Shown: one piece after another, positions 1 through 8,927 of the stretch
Position numbering within the stretch: position 1 is the first letter of the stretch
Layout: every line of letters starts with the position of its first letter
DNA from: Nodosilinea sp. FACHB-141
Lineage (GTDB): Bacteria; Cyanobacteriota; Cyanobacteriia; Phormidesmidales; Phormidesmidaceae
Assembly: GCF_014696135.1 (NCBI RefSeq)
Contig: NZ_JACJPP010000011.1
Coordinates: 620,001-684,000 of the forward strand
Reading direction: 5' to 3'
Length of the DNA: 64,000 nt
Notes under the pieces: generated by a model
What the model was told of the DNA's origin: nothing
The model's input: only the letters and a program-made list of their open reading frames with translations
Database searches by the model: none
Position numbers and translations under genes: made by a program

Positions 1-908
1 ATCCAGCTCTCCCAGGTGGCGGGGGTGAGCTGCGCTGATAGGGTAGCCAGGTCGGTGCCGGGGGTGGGCAAGATTACCTCAAAGCTGAGCGAGCCATTGC
101 CGTAGGGCAGACTCACTGCCTGAAACTGGTCAGTTTCCAAATATAAATAGTCGTCCTGCTGGGCCATCAGAGGGTGCTGGATGGTTTCGCCGCTGGCTAG
201 GGTGAAGGGGCGCTCCGTTGTGCGGGCGCGGTCAAAAGCTTCGCTCCAGGCTCCTTTAAAGTAGACAGCGTTGACTAGCACTAAAAGCTGGTCGGGCGGC
301 AACTGATCGATGATGTTGGGGATGCGATCGCGGGTGTGCTCTTTGACCCAGCGGTTGATGCGATCGGTGGCGGCGGGCTGGCTAAAATCGAGGGTTGCCA
401 CTTCGGCGGCATAGGCCGTTTGCATGCGCTCTACGTAGTCGGGCCGCACTGGCAGGCTTTCATTTACCCATAGGGAATTGGCGATTTCGAGCGCTATCTC
501 GGGGTCGAGCTGCGTCAAATACTCGGTTAGAGCCTGGTTGCCTGCGTTGAGCTGCTCGATGTCTAGACCCTGCACCTTGAGCGTGTTGGCGATCGCCGCC
601 TGAGTTTCTCCGCTGGCACCGTTGTAGGCCATGGCCAAGGCTAGAGCCACGCTGGTCGGTGACACCAGCACATTCTCATTGGGTGTTGCTTGGCGCAGCT
701 GCTCAAACAGAGCAAAGCCGAAGTCTAAGTGGGCCTGGGTTAATTCTTTATCCACAGTAGGGGCCTGGGCTAAACGGGGGGCACCCGAGTTGTGGTCGGG
801 AGTTGGTGCGGGGGCAGTAGGGGGCTGAGCCTGTAGCTGAGCGCAGCCTAAAGTTAGGGCGGCTAGCCCGCTTAAAAGCACAGCCCGACCAATCCATCGG
901 TGGTCCAT
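1..908 (-). CDS. Serpin family protease inhibitor, predicted lipoprotein (C-terminus outside window)
   Basis: Reading the minus strand from the ATG at 908 gives an uninterrupted frame of about 302 codons running off the left edge. The first 20 or so residues look like a signal peptide ending in a TLGC box, so a lipoprotein anchored outside the cytoplasm is likely. Serpin fold signatures follow in order: NVLVSPTSVALALAMAYNGA (helix B region), an NSLWVN stretch, INRWV with TRDRIPNII, and LLVLVNAVYFKGAWSEAFD (breach region). Serpins trap serine or cysteine proteases by cleavage of a reactive centre loop. That loop lies beyond the window, so inhibitory specificity cannot be judged. The serpin call is secure; the lipobox is imperfect (Thr at -3). 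Confidence 0.9.
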   Translation of the reverse strand, partial: MDHRWIGRAVLLSGLAALTLGCAQLQAQPPTAPAPTPDHNSGAPRLAQAPTVDKELTQAHLDFGFALFEQLRQATPNENVLVSPTSVALALAMAYNGASGETQAAIANTLKVQGLDIEQLNAGNQALTEYLTQLDPEIALEIANSLWVNESLPVRPDYVERMQTAYAAEVATLDFSQPAATDRINRWVKEHTRDRIPNIIDQLPPDQLLVLVNAVYFKGAWSEAFDRARTTERPFTLASGETIQHPLMAQQDDYLYLETDQFQAVSLPYGNGSLSFEVILPTPGTDLATLSAQLTPATWESW

Positions 909-1021
909 AGGAATATTAGTTAACGCCGTTCTTACCTTGTCATGGCGACAGGGGGAGAGGGGCAGTGGTTGCAGGAATGGAAACTGATGGTCAAAGGCTC
1001 AGGCCCTACCCGACCTAAATT

Positions 1022-2143
1022 CTAGGGCTGAATTGCTTTGGCGATCGCCACACAATCCCTAAACGCCGCACTGGTTTTCACCCCCTGCCAATCCATCGAC
1101 GGAATTGCCGCCTGGTAGCCCTTTGTCCGTAACGCCGCAATTAAGTGATCGCGGTTGGGAATATCCATTTGTCCGCGTCGGCCAATTTCGCCAAGGGGAT
1201 AGTAGTAGGGGGGCAGGTCAATTTCTTGGGTCATGATGGTCAAAAGCTTCGCCTGAGAGCGCCAGTTCCAGCGATCTGCTAAACCCTGCATCTCCGCTAG
1301 CATGGCCCCATCGTGCAGCGGTCCTAGCCACATCGGCCCGCTCACCACGGGGGTGTCTTGCGCACCGCAAAGGCAATTCACCCGGCCCAGGTGTCGCCAA
1401 TCTGCGGTTTGAAAGTGGCCACAGTGGTGACAGTAGGCCACGAAGCCATAGTTTTCCCCCGCCAGCGTTGGTTTGCTAACCAGGCGCACCATGACTCGAT
1501 GCACCTGGCCTGTGAACAGCGAAAAGACTGGCTCTATGCCCATTCCCCGAGCCGCTGCGGTCTGGGCCGCATGGCCGATAATCAGCCGCAACCCTTGCTC
1601 ATGGGCGGCAGGGTGCGATCGCCCGCAGGCGCCGTAGGTTCTCAAACATCGCTCTGGGTCATGGCCGCTGGTGGCTCGGCCATCGGTGCTGGTTAGATAC
1701 AGCAGTCCTCCTAAGCGTGTGGCCCACAACCCCGTGCTCACGTAGGGGGCGGGACTACCAAAGTTGTCGATATCCACTAGGTCGTAAAAGTCGCGCTGCT
1801 GGTAGCAGGTGAAAAATACCTGATTGGCATCCTGATAGGTGATGCGGCAGGCATCGGCGGGCAGAGTCGCCAGGTTTTGCTCCAAAACGCCCGCCAGCTC
1901 AGGATTACCCTCGTTGGCCCACACCCAGTCAGCTCCGGCCTCTAGCCCGTAGCGCAGGGGCCGCACCCCGCAGCCGGTCATGGCATCCAGCACCCGCAAA
2001 CGACCGTAGTGCTGGCGATAAATAGCTGCCGCCAACACCGCCAGGTCACGGGCGATCGCGCTTTGGGGTCGATAAAAAGCAGACCCTACAGTAAAAGTGG
2101 CTTTACCTTCCTGCACTACGGCTGGGGGCAACCCTAGGGTCAC
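1022..2143 (-). CDS. trm1: tRNA (guanine-N2)-dimethyltransferase, Trm1 family
   Basis: 373 aa. Methylates N2 of guanosine in tRNA using S-adenosylmethionine. The N-terminal Rossmann domain shows VLDAMTGCGVRPLRYGLEAGA (SAM motif I), and the family catalytic loop appears as DIDNFGSP near residue 125. The C-terminal half has a Cys pattern, YCHHCGHF then CLCGA around residues 237-262, consistent with the zinc-binding domain of Trm1. Trm1 is mainly archaeal and eukaryotic but is also known in Aquifex and cyanobacteria. The start codon overlaps the stop of the DUF2103 gene by four bases, so the two genes are probably translated together. The modified position (G26, or G26 and G27) cannot be told from sequence. 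Confidence 0.88.
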   Translation of the reverse strand: MTLGLPPAVVQEGKATFTVGSAFYRPQSAIARDLAVLAAAIYRQHYGRLRVLDAMTGCGVRPLRYGLEAGADWVWANEGNPELAGVLEQNLATLPADACRITYQDANQVFFTCYQQRDFYDLVDIDNFGSPAPYVSTGLWATRLGGLLYLTSTDGRATSGHDPERCLRTYGACGRSHPAAHEQGLRLIIGHAAQTAAARGMGIEPVFSLFTGQVHRVMVRLVSKPTLAGENYGFVAYCHHCGHFQTADWRHLGRVNCLCGAQDTPVVSGPMWLGPLHDGAMLAEMQGLADRWNWRSQAKLLTIMTQEIDLPPYYYPLGEIGRRGQMDIPNRDHLIAALRTKGYQAAIPSMDWQGVKTSAAFRDCVAIAKAIQP

Positions 2144-2439
2144 CGAGCCGCCTCAACGGCCTTGGCGATCGCGCCCTCTAACGCCAGCTTCTCCAGTTCG
2201 GTCAGCACAAACACCTCTTGTACTGTCTTACCCTTGCGGGCAATTAGCTTGAACCCACCGCGGATAGGCACCGACACTTTTACCCGCATCTCTGGGGAGT
2301 GGGCTCTAACGTTTGCAATTACCCCCGGGGTGACGGTGCCAATGCCAGGCTGCTCTAAAAGCCGTTCGAGAATAGGAATCAGCCCGGGCAAGTGGGTGGA
2401 GTGGTTCCAGACTAGGCGACCGTCCGAGGCTTGTGTCAT
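2140..2439 (-). CDS. DUF2103 family protein, predicted metal-binding
   Basis: 99 aa, resembling the DUF2103 family of small proteins found in cyanobacteria and archaea and described as putative metal-binding. His residues sit in a WNHSTHLPGL segment at the N-terminus, followed by a basic core (RGGFKLIARKGKTVQEVFV). It has no signal peptide or membrane segment, so it is probably cytoplasmic. It lies directly upstream of and overlaps the tRNA methyltransferase gene, which hints at a role linked to RNA; that is inference from context only. The biochemical function is unknown. Confidence 0.75.
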   Translation of the reverse strand: MTQASDGRLVWNHSTHLPGLIPILERLLEQPGIGTVTPGVIANVRAHSPEMRVKVSVPIRGGFKLIARKGKTVQEVFVLTELEKLALEGAIAKAVEAAR

Positions 2440-2478
2440 TGGGGTAGTTTTAAGAAAGATTTAAGAAAGACTACTTGA

Positions 2479-2796
2479 TTATGCTTTTTCGAGGGGGGCC
2501 ATCGTCAAGCCAGCGCGGGTGAGCTGGGTATGATACAGCTCTGCTTGCTCTAGGGGGCCAACCCACACAACTGCCTGACCGTCGTGGTGCACCTGGTTAG
2601 TCAGCTCCCAAGCGCGATCGCCATCTATGCCCGGAATATATTTCATTAAGCACTCCGCCACATGCTGAAACGTATTGAAATCGTCGTTGAGCACGATGAT
2701 TTTGTAGTTGGGATACGTCTCGCGTGTGGTTTGGCGAGTCTTTGCGGGGGCAGCGGCGGGGGCTGAGGAAACTGCTTGGGGCAAAACCGGAGTCAT
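2479..2796 (-). CDS. clpS: ATP-dependent Clp protease adaptor ClpS
   Basis: 105 aa. ClpS binds the N-domain of a ClpC/ClpA chaperone and delivers N-degron substrates. After a disordered Ala/Pro-rich N-terminus of about 28 residues, the core begins YPNYKIIVLNDDFNTFQHV, the classic NDD(F/Y)NT motif, followed by a stretch with HHDGQAVVWVG, which matches the substrate-pocket region. The family length is about 90-110 aa, so the gene is complete. Cyanobacteria usually carry two clpS paralogues; which one this is cannot be told here. It stands 40 bp upstream of the DUF2103/trm1 pair on the same strand and may be co-transcribed with it. Confidence 0.93.
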   Translation of the reverse strand: MTPVLPQAVSSAPAAAPAKTRQTTRETYPNYKIIVLNDDFNTFQHVAECLMKYIPGIDGDRAWELTNQVHHDGQAVVWVGPLEQAELYHTQLTRAGLTMAPLEKA

Positions 2797-3096
2797 AGGA
2801 AGTGAACCTAGCTGAACCTAAACCTAATTGTCCTGCATACAGTTGCTAGAAGGCCGTTTAAAAGCAGCGATCGCTGATGCGATTGGCCTTTGCACGACCA
2901 ATCAATCCCAAAATCTAGCTCATAGCTAGCTGGTACCAGCCATGAGCCCGTCCAGGGTTCTCAAACAACTTCTAAGCAAATTTTCTCCCCTTAGTGTATC
3001 GAATTCTGGTCGCCCCAACCCGCGCCCAGCCATTGCTCCAGGCGCGGACTCGCCTTAACTCGGTTCTAGAGCCGTCGTGGCCTCCTCGTTTCACCG
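2797..3096. other. Gene-free 300 bp between histidine kinase and clpS
   Basis: No open frame with recognisable content. The only structure seen is a dyad at 2918-2947: GCTCAT and ATGAGC flank the perfect palindrome GCTGGTACCAGC (2929-2940). There is no T-run, so it is not a convincing intrinsic terminator for the upstream kinase gene. The remainder presumably holds the clpS promoter, which I could not pin down. Confidence 0.4.
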
Positions 3097-4368
3097 CTAA
3101 AGCGAGAGCATGCGCTCGAGTTTAGGAATAGTTAAGGGCAGGTCGATATAGGCATCGGCGCTGGCTAAGCCACCAGCCGCCCCATCCTCTGGGAGCAGAA
3201 TAACCACCTTGATCGGCTGGGGCACTAGCGGCGGCTTCAACTGCTGCAAGTGATTTTCCAGGGCTGGGTTGCAGGCTTCGCGATCGCCTACGAGCAGCAG
3301 GTGGGGCTGGTGCTCTTTGAGGTGCTGGTGTACCTCAGCCCAACTGCGACAGCCGCTGACCTGCCAGCCGCAGGCTCTAACGTAGGCCATCAACGCCCGA
3401 TGGTGGTCAAGGTCAGTGTCTACTACCACTAGGCGCTGGCCGCCCGTGCCCACCGGCACTGGTCTCACCGCCCGCACATCGGCAAGCGAACTACCCTCTG
3501 GCCCATGCAGTGGCAGAGAGATCACAAAGCAGCTGCCCTGACCGACCGATGATGTCACTCGCAGATGGCCACCGTGGAGCTGGGCCAGCTGTCGAGTTAG
3601 CGCTAGCCCCAGGCCAGCGCCCTCGTACTGCCGATCTAGGCCGCGATCGATCTGAGTGAACGGCTGAAAAATCTGCTCCAGCTGGTCCGCCGGGATACCA
3701 ATGCCCGTGTCCTCAACTTCAAATTCCACTAGGGCCTCGCGGCTGTGCACCGTCAGAGTGACCTGACCCTGGGCCGTAAACTTAATGGCATTAGTGAGCA
3801 GGTTGAGCAGCATCTGCCGCAGGCGACGCTCGTCGGCAATGCAGGTCGTTGGCCCTAGATCCGCCACCTGGTAGGTCAGCACCAGCCCCTTTTCAGCAGC
3901 ACGAGGCTGCATCATTGCCAGGCAGGCTTGACAGAGTTCTGTCAGCGATACTTGCGACAATCGCAGGTGCTCTTGGCCGGCCTCCACCTTAGAGAGATCG
4001 AGAATGTCGCTGATGATTGCCAGTAAGTGTTCGCCGCTGCCGTGAATATAGTCCAGGTATTCCGACTGTTTAGGGTTGAGCGAGCCCACCACTTGCCGAG
4101 ACAGCAGCGCCGACAGTCCTAAAATTGAATTGAGCGGAGTGCGCAGCTCATGGCTAATCATCGCCAAAAAACGGCTTTTAGCCTGGCTAGCAGCCTCTGC
4201 CGCTCGACGCTGGGCCTCTAGGGCCTGAGTGCGATGGGTCTGGCGAGCCATATCGAGCCTGCCCTGCTCGCGGCTGGTGTCTCGCTGCTTTAGCACCTGC
4301 TTCAGCTGCTCAAAGGCAGCGTCATCTCGGCAAAAGGGCCGCAGGTCTTCTAGGTCGTTAGCGGTCAT
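3097..4368 (-). CDS. Soluble hybrid histidine kinase with degenerate C-terminal receiver
   Basis: 423 aa from the ATG at 4368; a TTG 72 bp upstream at 4440 is an alternative. Order of parts: a short coiled-coil N-terminus rich in Gln/Arg, a HisKA domain with the phospho-acceptor box FLAMISHELRTPLNS, an HATPase domain with the N box (LLNLLTNAIKFT), G1 (DTGIGI) and G2 (GAGLGLALTRQL), then about 110 residues resembling a receiver. That receiver lacks the usual LD-x-x-MP context (it reads LLVGDREACNP) and the conserved Lys (DLPLTIP where KP is expected), so it is probably a pseudo-receiver. There is no membrane segment or sensor domain, so input likely comes from a partner protein. No cognate regulator is adjacent. 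Confidence 0.85.
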   Translation of the reverse strand: MTANDLEDLRPFCRDDAAFEQLKQVLKQRDTSREQGRLDMARQTHRTQALEAQRRAAEAASQAKSRFLAMISHELRTPLNSILGLSALLSRQVVGSLNPKQSEYLDYIHGSGEHLLAIISDILDLSKVEAGQEHLRLSQVSLTELCQACLAMMQPRAAEKGLVLTYQVADLGPTTCIADERRLRQMLLNLLTNAIKFTAQGQVTLTVHSREALVEFEVEDTGIGIPADQLEQIFQPFTQIDRGLDRQYEGAGLGLALTRQLAQLHGGHLRVTSSVGQGSCFVISLPLHGPEGSSLADVRAVRPVPVGTGGQRLVVVDTDLDHHRALMAYVRACGWQVSGCRSWAEVHQHLKEHQPHLLLVGDREACNPALENHLQQLKPPLVPQPIKVVILLPEDGAAGGLASADAYIDLPLTIPKLERMLSL

Positions 4369-4525
4369 AGGGTCATGGTAGGGCAGGCAAGCAGAGGCGT
4401 GGATGGCGGTGAATCCGGCCTGTAGCCAGATACTTCCCAATTAAACCCCACCTGGCTGAGGCCACAACAGCCTGAAATCATTATTTAGAGCGCCACAGGT
4501 TGGGCGCAGAGCTGGGGAGAAGCAG

Positions 4526-5536
4526 TTAGCCGAAGTGCTGAAATCCCTGATTAAAGCTGAGCACCTTTGGGGTAGCCCCGTCGCTGGGCCACAGCTCAAC
4601 CTCAGCCGCTCCCGTCGTCTCACCCACGATCGCACAGCTATTCCCTAGGGCTACCTGCAAGGATTCAGCTTGGGGCCAGGGCAAACACAGCACCAGCTCA
4701 AAGTCTTCGCCGCCGTAGAGGCACCAGTCAAGGGCCTGCGATCGCCCCACCCAATCGACCAGAGTCCCATCCAAGGGAAGATCGCCCTCTCGCAGAATAG
4801 CCCCGACCCCGCTGCTCTGACACAGGTGCAGCACCGCGTTGGCCAAGCCATCGCTGGAGTCCATGACGGCGATCGCTCCGGCATCTGCGTCTGCCCCCAA
4901 CACTTGCCAGAGGGCGGCGATCGCATCCAGTCGGGGCTGGGGTCTTTGGTGGGCGGCAATCCAGCGATCGCAATCGGCCTGAGCCACCTCAGTTCCCCGA
5001 TCGGGATGCAGCAATAGCTCTAGCCCCGCCCGCGACAGGCCGTGGTAGCCCGTTACCACAATCGCCTGCCCTGGCCGGGCCTTGCTGCGGTACAGCGCCC
5101 GCTGGGGGGCAACGCTGCCTAGGGCGGTAATGGCCACGCTGACGGCGTCGGCCCGGCACAGATCGCCACCGAGCACCACCCCACCCCAGCGGTTGAGGCA
5201 GTCTGCCATCCCCTGATAAAGCCCTTCTACCCACGCTAGGGGCGTATGCCCCGGCAGGCTGAGGCCCACGGTAATGCCCTCGGGGTCTGCGCCCATCGCC
5301 GCCAGATCTGACAGATTGGCGGCCACGGCTCGCCAGCCTACATCGGCGGGGGCGGTGGTGCGATCGCTAAAGTGCACCCCCTCCACCAGCACATCGGTGG
5401 TCACCACTAGGTGCCGCCCCGCAGGCAGAGCCACTACCGCCCCGTCATCGCCAATCACGTCCCCAGGGCAGTAGCGAAATAGCCGCTTCAGCAGCCCCAG
5501 CTCTCCCAATTCAGCAATGGTTTGCGGATTTTCCAT
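4526..5536 (-). CDS. thiL: Thiamine-monophosphate kinase
   Basis: 336 aa. Phosphorylates thiamine monophosphate to the active cofactor thiamine diphosphate, the last step of the pathway. The N-terminal metal/substrate motif reads IGDDGAVVALP followed by VTTDVLVEGVHF, then the AANLSDLAAMGADP segment, all diagnostic of the PurM-like ThiL fold; a VVLGGDLCRAD stretch and a MDSSDGL motif complete the active site. Length is normal for the family. It lies downstream of the cyp38 gene on the same strand across a repeat-bearing gap. No TPP riboswitch was seen nearby. Confidence 0.95.
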   Translation of the reverse strand: MENPQTIAELGELGLLKRLFRYCPGDVIGDDGAVVALPAGRHLVVTTDVLVEGVHFSDRTTAPADVGWRAVAANLSDLAAMGADPEGITVGLSLPGHTPLAWVEGLYQGMADCLNRWGGVVLGGDLCRADAVSVAITALGSVAPQRALYRSKARPGQAIVVTGYHGLSRAGLELLLHPDRGTEVAQADCDRWIAAHQRPQPRLDAIAALWQVLGADADAGAIAVMDSSDGLANAVLHLCQSSGVGAILREGDLPLDGTLVDWVGRSQALDWCLYGGEDFELVLCLPWPQAESLQVALGNSCAIVGETTGAAEVELWPSDGATPKVLSFNQGFQHFG

Positions 5537-5569
5537 AGTGAGCCCAGACCATTGCCACCGAGATTAAAG

Positions 5570-5660
5570 CCAGGGTTCAAGGTATAGGGCTTGAGGTTTA
5601 GGGTTCAAGGGTTTGGCTTTAGACCATAAACCTGGGACCTTGAACCCTAAAAACCCTAGG
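5570..5660. repeat. Dyad repeat with TTTAGGGTTCAAGG units (family A)
   Basis: Between cyp38 and thiL. The left side carries GGTTTAGGGTTCAAGG at 5595-5610 and a diverged copy just before it (5573-5583); the right side carries CCTTGAACCCTAAAAACC at 5638-5655, so the RNA could fold into a long hairpin. The same heptamer-like unit appears as a tandem array at 53426-53504. Confidence 0.7.
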
Positions 5661-6798
5661 AAGGCTGGACTAGATTCTCTGCCCCAGACACCACCCGAAT
5701 CGACTCAATGCGATCGCCTTGGGTCATCTGGTCAAGCGCCTCTTTGTTCTCCACCACGTAGCCAAACACCGAGTAGCGACCATCGAGCAGGTTGAGGCCC
5801 GCTGGGGTCATCTCCGGCTCAAACAAAAAGAAGAAAAACTGCGATGACGCGCCGTTGGGGTCATCGTTGGGGCGGGCCATACCTAGGGTGCCAAAGGCTG
5901 AGAAAGGCAGTACTGGTGCGTCTAGAAAGCGGCCCAGCTCTTCTAGGGTGTTGCCGTAGATCGGCTCGTCGTCGCCCTTCACCAAAATTTCTAGCGGGAT
6001 TGCCCGGTAGGCCTTGGTTTTGGGGTCAATAAAGCCATCCTCAGAGCCATCTGGATCGCCGGTTTGCAGCACATAGTTATCTTCGGCACGGGTAAACTCC
6101 ATGCCGTCATAGAAGCCCCGCTGCACCAGATCGACAAAGTTGCCGCCGGTCACTGGAGCGCTGTAGCCGTCGATCACCGCCTGCATGGTGCCTTTGTTGG
6201 TGGTGATTTCTACCGTGGCTCGCCCCTTGAGCTGGGGCAGGTTGCTGTACTTCTCCGGCACCTCAAAGGGAAAGGCTTTCACCATCAGCTCTTCAATACG
6301 GCTGACGTCGTCGAGCATGGCCGACCGCTTGTCCTGCACGGTGGCGCGATCGCGCTGCTCCACCGCCTCCTTGAGGGGCACCAGCTGAGCCTGGATATCG
6401 TCGAGGTAGGAAATCGCCGCCGCCCGCTTGCCGTCGGGCACTGCCGCCAGCATCGCTTCGCGGCTGCGCACCAACACCCGCTCTAGCTTGGTCAGGTCTT
6501 TGGCCATAGGCCCCCAACGCTTGCTCCGCAGCCACTCTGACAGGCCCTCCAAGTTAACCTGCACCGTGCGAATGTCAGAGTTGTCGATGGGCAGTGAGTA
6601 GCGCAGCAGGGCACGACCGTCGGTAATGGCATTGCCCGGCGGCAGGTAGGCCACCAGTGGCCCGGCAGGTAATGCCAGGGCTGGAGACAGAGAGCCTAAC
6701 CACACCCCCACCACTACAGCTAATCCCCATCCCAGCCGCACCAAGGTGGCCCAGCCTAAACTCTGCTGTTGATTCATTGCGTGCATATCCTTGGCCAT
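5656..6798 (-). CDS. Peptidyl-prolyl cis-trans isomerase, CYP38/TLP40-type lumenal cyclophilin
   Basis: 380 aa. An N-terminal signal peptide (hydrophobic core near residues 17-40, ending SPALAL) directs it to the thylakoid lumen or periplasm. Residues of roughly 45-185 form the helical domain typical of plant CYP38/TLP40 and cyanobacterial homologues (PPGNAITDGRALLRYSLPI, then SKRWGPMAKDLTKLERVL). The cyclophilin domain follows (residues of about 195-375, with GGNFVDLVQRGFYDGMEFTR and SSQFFFFLFEP). The plant protein assists photosystem II assembly, and in that subfamily catalytic activity is weak or absent. Internal Met codons at residues 5 and 8 are possible starts; the latter has AAGGAT nearby. 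It is divergent from efp. Confidence 0.9.
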   Translation of the reverse strand: MAKDMHAMNQQQSLGWATLVRLGWGLAVVVGVWLGSLSPALALPAGPLVAYLPPGNAITDGRALLRYSLPIDNSDIRTVQVNLEGLSEWLRSKRWGPMAKDLTKLERVLVRSREAMLAAVPDGKRAAAISYLDDIQAQLVPLKEAVEQRDRATVQDKRSAMLDDVSRIEELMVKAFPFEVPEKYSNLPQLKGRATVEITTNKGTMQAVIDGYSAPVTGGNFVDLVQRGFYDGMEFTRAEDNYVLQTGDPDGSEDGFIDPKTKAYRAIPLEILVKGDDEPIYGNTLEELGRFLDAPVLPFSAFGTLGMARPNDDPNGASSQFFFFLFEPEMTPAGLNLLDGRYSVFGYVVENKEALDQMTQGDRIESIRVVSGAENLVQPS

Positions 6799-7029
6799 AA
6801 CTCCTTGCTCCGCCCCAGGCGGCCGTTCACCACGTAGCGCACTGCGCCCCTAACAATCTTGTCATACTCTGGCGGCCCCTAGGCTGCAACTCAAGCCCCC
6901 ACTCCCCAGTCCAAACAGCCGCAGCAGCAACGCTGAGTCTTTGCTGGTTAAGGCTAAATCCTTCGGGAAATGGCCGCAGGGGGGTAAAATGAATTGCCAA
7001 ACTTAACGACTGTCCCCGTAGCCAGCGCC

Positions 7030-7587
7030 ATGATCTCCAGCAACGATTTTCGCACCGGTACCTCCATTGAGCTAGACGGTTCCGTCTGGCGTGTAGTCGA
7101 GTTTCTCCACGTCAAACCCGGCAAGGGCTCTGCCTTCGTGCGCACCAAGCTTAAAAACGTCAAAACCGGCAACACCGTTGACAAGACCTTTCGGGCTGGT
7201 GAAACCGTACCCCAGGCAGTAATCGAGAAGAGAGATATGCAGCACACCTACCGGGAGGGCGAAGACCTGGTGTTCATGGATATGGAGACCTACGAAGAGG
7301 TCCGCCTCACCACCAATGAAATCGGTCCTCAGGTTAAGTACCTCAAGGAAGAGATGAGCGTCAGCGTCGTCAGCTGGAACGGGCAAATTTTAGAGGTTGA
7401 GCTGCCCAACTCCATCGTGCTTGAGGTCACCCAAACCGACCCTGGCGTCAAGGGCGATACCGCCACCGGGGGTACCAAGCCCGCTATTCTCGAAACCGGC
7501 GCTCAGGTGATGGTGCCGCTGTTTATTTCTATCGGCGAGCGTATTAAAGTAGACACCCGCACCGACGCCTACCTGGGTCGCGAGTAA
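7030..7587 (+). CDS. efp: Translation elongation factor P
   Basis: 185 aa. EF-P relieves ribosome stalling at polyproline stretches. The ATG at 7030 gives [17 protein letters not shown], the standard family start; the open frame extends upstream to a TTG at 6994 but adds no family sequence. The KOW-like N-domain holds the loop [17 protein letters not shown], whose tip Lys is the site modified in some bacteria, followed by two OB domains ending [11 protein letters not shown], a canonical C-terminus. Immediately followed by accB on the same strand, an arrangement common in cyanobacteria. A TAAAAT at 6985-6990 might be a -10 element, without a good -35. Confidence 0.97.
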   Translation: MISSNDFRTGTSIELDGSVWRVVEFLHVKPGKGSAFVRTKLKNVKTGNTVDKTFRAGETVPQAVIEKRDMQHTYREGEDLVFMDMETYEEVRLTTNEIGPQVKYLKEEMSVSVVSWNGQILEVELPNSIVLEVTQTDPGVKGDTATGGTKPAILETGAQVMVPLFISIGERIKVDTRTDAYLGRE

Positions 7588-7675
7588 GGTTTTTGCTGGC
7601 TCTTTGACGCCTGCGGCCCATGCCGCTGACTAAGCCTGGCCCATTACCCCTATAAGACCGTATGAGACTTACGCC

Positions 7676-8167
7676 GTGGAACTAAGCGTCACCGATCTAA
7701 GAGAGTTAGTCACCGCCCTGAGCCAGAGCGACATCGTGGAGCTCACCCTCAAAAGTTCAGATTTTGAGCTCACCCTCCGCAAGCCGGGCGCCATGGTGTC
7801 GGCGGTTGCACCGGCCCCTGTCGCTCCCCGTGTAGACACCGTCGCCCCTGCTGCCCCCCCGGTAACCGAGCCGGTGTCGGCAGCGCCCGCCGTCGTCCCT
7901 GCTGCCCCACCGGGCAAGGGCAGCGATCTGCTGCCTATCAGTTCCCCCATGGTGGGTACCTTCTACCGATCGCCAGCCCCCGAGGAACCAGCTTTTGTAG
8001 GCGTGGGCGATCGCATCACCAGCGGGCAAACCGTCTGCATCATCGAAGCCATGAAGCTGATGAATGAGCTGGAGGCCGAGATCAGCGGCGAAATCGTCGA
8101 GATTTTGGTAGAAAATGCCCAGCCCGTGGAATTTGGTCAAACCCTGATGCTGGTACGCCCTGTCTAA
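7676..8167 (+). CDS. accB: Biotin carboxyl carrier protein of acetyl-CoA carboxylase
   Basis: 163 aa, GTG start. Carries the biotin that shuttles carboxyl groups in acetyl-CoA carboxylase, the committed step of fatty acid synthesis. The N-terminal segment [20 protein letters not shown] is followed by an Ala/Pro/Val-rich flexible linker (about residues 40-82) and a biotinyl domain with [15 protein letters not shown], where K127 is the biotinylated lysine. A short out-of-frame ATG reading frame of seven codons (7662-7685) overlaps the GTG start and may modulate its use; this is speculative. Lies 88 bp after efp. Confidence 0.96.
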   Translation: MELSVTDLRELVTALSQSDIVELTLKSSDFELTLRKPGAMVSAVAPAPVAPRVDTVAPAAPPVTEPVSAAPAVVPAAPPGKGSDLLPISSPMVGTFYRSPAPEEPAFVGVGDRITSGQTVCIIEAMKLMNELEAEISGEIVEILVENAQPVEFGQTLMLVRPV

Positions 8168-8195
8168 ATCTTTGCCCCCTTAAGCCCAGGCCTCT

Positions 8196-8927
8196 ATGTC
8201 TATGACCGTTGACCAGCGCATCATTGTGCCCCTGGACGTGTCCTCAGCCTCAGCCGCCCTGGACTTGGTGGATGCCCTGCCCCAGGTGAGCTTTTGGAAG
8301 GTGGGTCTGGAGCTGTTTGTCAGCACCGGGCCGGGCCTGATTCAGGAGCTTAAGGCGCGGCAAAAGCGTATTTTTCTCGACCTCAAGTTCCACGATATTC
8401 CCAACACCATGGCCGGAGCCTGTATGGCAGCGGGGCGCTACGGGGTTGACCTGCTAACCATTCACGCGGCGGCGGGCCAGGAGGCGATGGAGGCCGCTCA
8501 GCAGGCCGCGATCGCTGGAGCCAAGGCCGTCGGCGTAGAGCCACCTCTGGTGCTGGCTGTTACCCTACTGACGAGCATTGACCCTCAAACTCTGGCCGTT
8601 GAGCTAAAAATTCCCCTTGACTCGAATAGCTATGCGCTACAAATGGCTCTACTCGCTAGAGACAGTGGCCTGAAAGGCGTAGTCTGCTCACCCCAGGAGG
8701 CCAGCCAGCTGCGGCGGTTTTTGCCCGCCGACTTTGCCCTGGTGTGCCCTGGGGTACGCCCCACCTGGGCCAGCAGCCAAGACCAGCGCCGCACCATGAC
8801 CCCAGTGCAAGCTTTCAATGCCGGGGCTACCTACCTGGTGATTGGCCGCCCGGTTACCGCCGATCCCGACCCTGCCGCCGCCTTTGCGCGCATCTGCGAA
8901 GAATGTTCCACTGCGATCGCTCCCTAG
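8196..8927 (+). CDS. pyrF: Orotidine 5'-phosphate decarboxylase
   Basis: 243 aa. Converts OMP to UMP, the final step of de novo pyrimidine synthesis. The catalytic Asp-Lys-x-x-Asp array is clear in [15 protein letters not shown] (D62, K64, D67), within a TIM-barrel of normal length. The phosphate-binding end [16 protein letters not shown] is also present. It follows accB by 28 bp, so efp-accB-pyrF may form one transcript. Its last 25 bp overlap the start of a secreted protein gene in another frame. Confidence 0.96.
   Translation: MSMTVDQRIIVPLDVSSASAALDLVDALPQVSFWKVGLELFVSTGPGLIQELKARQKRIFLDLKFHDIPNTMAGACMAAGRYGVDLLTIHAAAGQEAMEAAQQAAIAGAKAVGVEPPLVLAVTLLTSIDPQTLAVELKIPLDSNSYALQMALLARDSGLKGVVCSPQEASQLRRFLPADFALVCPGVRPTWASSQDQRRTMTPVQAFNAGATYLVIGRPVTADPDPAAAFARICEECSTAIAP

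Noticed and set aside
631..828. Plus-strand open frame of 65 codons near the left edge
   Set aside because: It lies antisense within the serpin gene, whose protein signatures are unmistakable.
1358..1696. 112-codon plus-strand frame
   Set aside because: Antisense shadow of the Trm1 gene; low-complexity composition without family features.
4651..5234. Several overlapping frames on both strands
   Set aside because: All are out-of-frame readings of thiL caused by high GC.
6064..6486. 140-codon plus-strand frame
   Set aside because: Antisense to the cyp38 gene; His-rich translation is a typical shadow pattern.
7757..8140. 127-codon minus-strand frame
   Set aside because: Antisense to accB, including the biotin site; no independent evidence.
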